Positions 62,739-64,000 of a stretch of 64,000 nucleotides of DNA are shown piece after piece. The notes under the pieces were generated by a model. The model ran no database searches and was not told the DNA's origin. It saw only the letters and a program-made list of their open reading frames with translations. Position 1 is the first letter of the stretch. Every line of letters begins with the position of its first letter. Location: NCBI GenBank assembly GCA_963920635.1, contig OY987303.1, positions 20,748,175 through 20,812,174 of the forward strand, read 5' to 3'. Source of the DNA: Pseudeuparius sepicola (Eukaryota > Arthropoda > Insecta > Coleoptera > Anthribidae). Both the position numbers and the translations under genes were made by a program.

Positions 62739-64000
62739 TACAGGGTGGCCCATCCAAGCGGAAAAAGTGTGCTACGTGGAGACAGGTTAACATAAAATCG
62801 TCATTCAAAAAATTAGGTTGTAGTAAAAATTAAGGGGAATTCGAGGGTGTACCCTAATTTTGTATACGGGGGTCGGTAAAAAAGTTATCGCGAAAAAACA
62901 TTTTTTGCAAAATAAAAAAATATATTTTTTTACCTACACATCCATTAGAAAACCTTTAAGTAGTATTCCCGAATATTCAGTTTTTTAATATAACTTCCGG
63001 TTATAGCGGAAATGAAAGTAGTTTTCTCTATTTTACAACTTACACATTTCTCTTAACCATCACAGGATTCCTTTTTTAATTCTGAATCCAACGATATATA
63101 ATTTGACCTATTTATCTCCAACCGTTTCCGAGATATTTATCAGAGAAACTCCATCAAACTAGATACATGTCTCATGGTCGGTGTCTGATGTTCGATCTGA
63201 GTAGGCCAAACAATAAAACCAAATTTATGACAAATCAAGTCAGCCATGATAATAAAACTGACAAGCGAGTAGGCTGAATGTTAAAGTGGCTATAGCCATT
63301 CAACTGCATTCAACTTAATTAAAAATCTCGTGGAAATTATGAAACATTTATTATTTTTACTACTGTCATATTTATTATAACAACAACAATATGATTAGTT
63401 GTTAAAAATTAGTTAGAAGTTCATTTACATTAAAAATGTTCAAAATGGTTTCCATTATTATTTACACATAACCTAAGTCTTTTAAGAATTTTTTTCGGAC
63501 ATTTTCAAAGATTAAGGGACGATTGTTTAAACTATCAATTTCTAATTTTACTCGTCTTTTAATCTCCTCAACATTTTCGGGGCGGTTCTTATAAACTTTA
63601 TTTTTTAAATGCCCCCACAAGAAAAAATCCAAGGGGGTTAAATCTGGACTACGTGGCGGCCACCTTATCGTTCCATGTTTACCAATCCAAATTTTCAAAC
63701 GAATTGTTCAAAAATTCCGTTATGGGCCCACAGTTATGGAAGGAAGCGCCATCTTGCTGCCATATTAATTGTCTTTCTTGGAGTTGGTTAAGAAAAATTA
63801 ATGGCAACTGGTCAAAGTATTGTTCCAACTCGTTCTGGATTAAATGTAGGTATTTCCTACTTGTCATACTTCCTGAATAAAATAGAGGGCCCATTATAAA
63901 ATTTCCCAAAATTCCGCACCAAACATCCACGGAATTTCTGCCGGATTTCACAACTTCAATCTGACACGTAAATAGAAATATTGAATTGACAGCCTACTCG
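62739..64000 (-). mobile_element. Second DD41D-like mariner, cut by the window end
   Basis: The 3' terminal repeat starts TACAGGGTGGCCCATCC at 62739. The transposase coding region on the minus strand runs off the right edge. Its end sequence and transposase type match the element at 1456-2853. Confidence 0.75.
63462..63990 (-). pseudogene. Mariner-like transposase, frameshifted, partial
   Basis: From right to left, the frame 63951-63679 gives SVDVWCGILGNFIMGPLFY, then the helical linker and IWQQDGASFH with the second catalytic Asp. A frameshift near 63690 is followed by RWPPRSPDLTPLDFFLWGHL (third catalytic Asp, 41 residues from the second if the shift is bridged), and NRPENVEEIKRRV up to the C-terminus at 63462. 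The N-terminal DNA-binding part lies beyond the window. The frameshift makes this copy inactive unless it is a sequencing artefact. Confidence 0.8.

Overview
This window looks like repeat-dense nuclear DNA from an insect. It is AT-rich, has no operon-like gene packing, and carries Tc1/mariner and pogo relics, Penelope-like retroelements with GIY-YIG domains, LINEs with ATT-rich tails, copia and gypsy LTR elements, a THAP-domain relic, a Helitron-like fragment and many long inverted-repeat (foldback/MITE) elements. The species and order cannot be fixed from the sequence. I found no complete host gene. One possible host exon lies on the minus strand near 16.9-17.06 kb.

Layout. 0-6 kb: a LINE tail with poly(A) lies against a broken DD41D-type mariner, followed by a mariner relic with arms of about 555 bp flanked by TA. 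6.9-10.8 kb: a foldback element contains a pogo-like element, which contains a third inverted-repeat element; a fourth sits on the junction, and the target duplications give the order of insertion. 11.5-14.1 kb: an element packed with CCGTAT motifs, two copies of a CTTGA-rich hairpin and a MITE. 14.4-16.7 kb: a LINE reverse transcriptase broken by a MITE and by a Penelope tail flanked by a 12-bp target duplication. 20-32 kb: several foldback elements, a THAP relic inside inverted repeats and a dead copia element. 32-35 kb: micro-palindromes and a Penelope 3' part. 35.9-39.7 kb: a gypsy-type element (RS-rich gag, protease, reverse transcriptase) that has lost its integrase and carries a minisatellite leader. 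39.8-47.2 kb: two large inverted-repeat elements containing a hairpin, a mariner relic and an inverted Penelope pair. 49.6-51.15 kb: a LINE relic. 51.28-57.33 kb: an apparently complete gypsy/Ty3 element with identical 264-bp LTRs and a 4-bp target duplication, inserted into an older hairpin. 57.6-62.5 kb: tandem repeats and small elements. 62.7 kb to the end: a second DD41D mariner on the minus strand.

How the genes work together. Only the 51.3-57.3 kb gypsy element looks potentially functional. It encodes a small myristoylation/membrane ORF, Gag, and a protease-RT-RNaseH-integrase polyprotein reached by an apparent +1 frameshift. The other coding remains are broken.

Most unusual signals. 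(1) A set of tiny palindromes (18-38 bp), each starting with C, ending with G and flanked by exact 7-bp direct repeats. Two loci share one palindrome between different duplications. (2) Hammerhead-ribozyme cores in the tails of three Penelope-like families. (3) Orderly nesting of foldback elements. (4) The accessory membrane ORF and the PBS-adjacent minisatellite of the young gypsy element.
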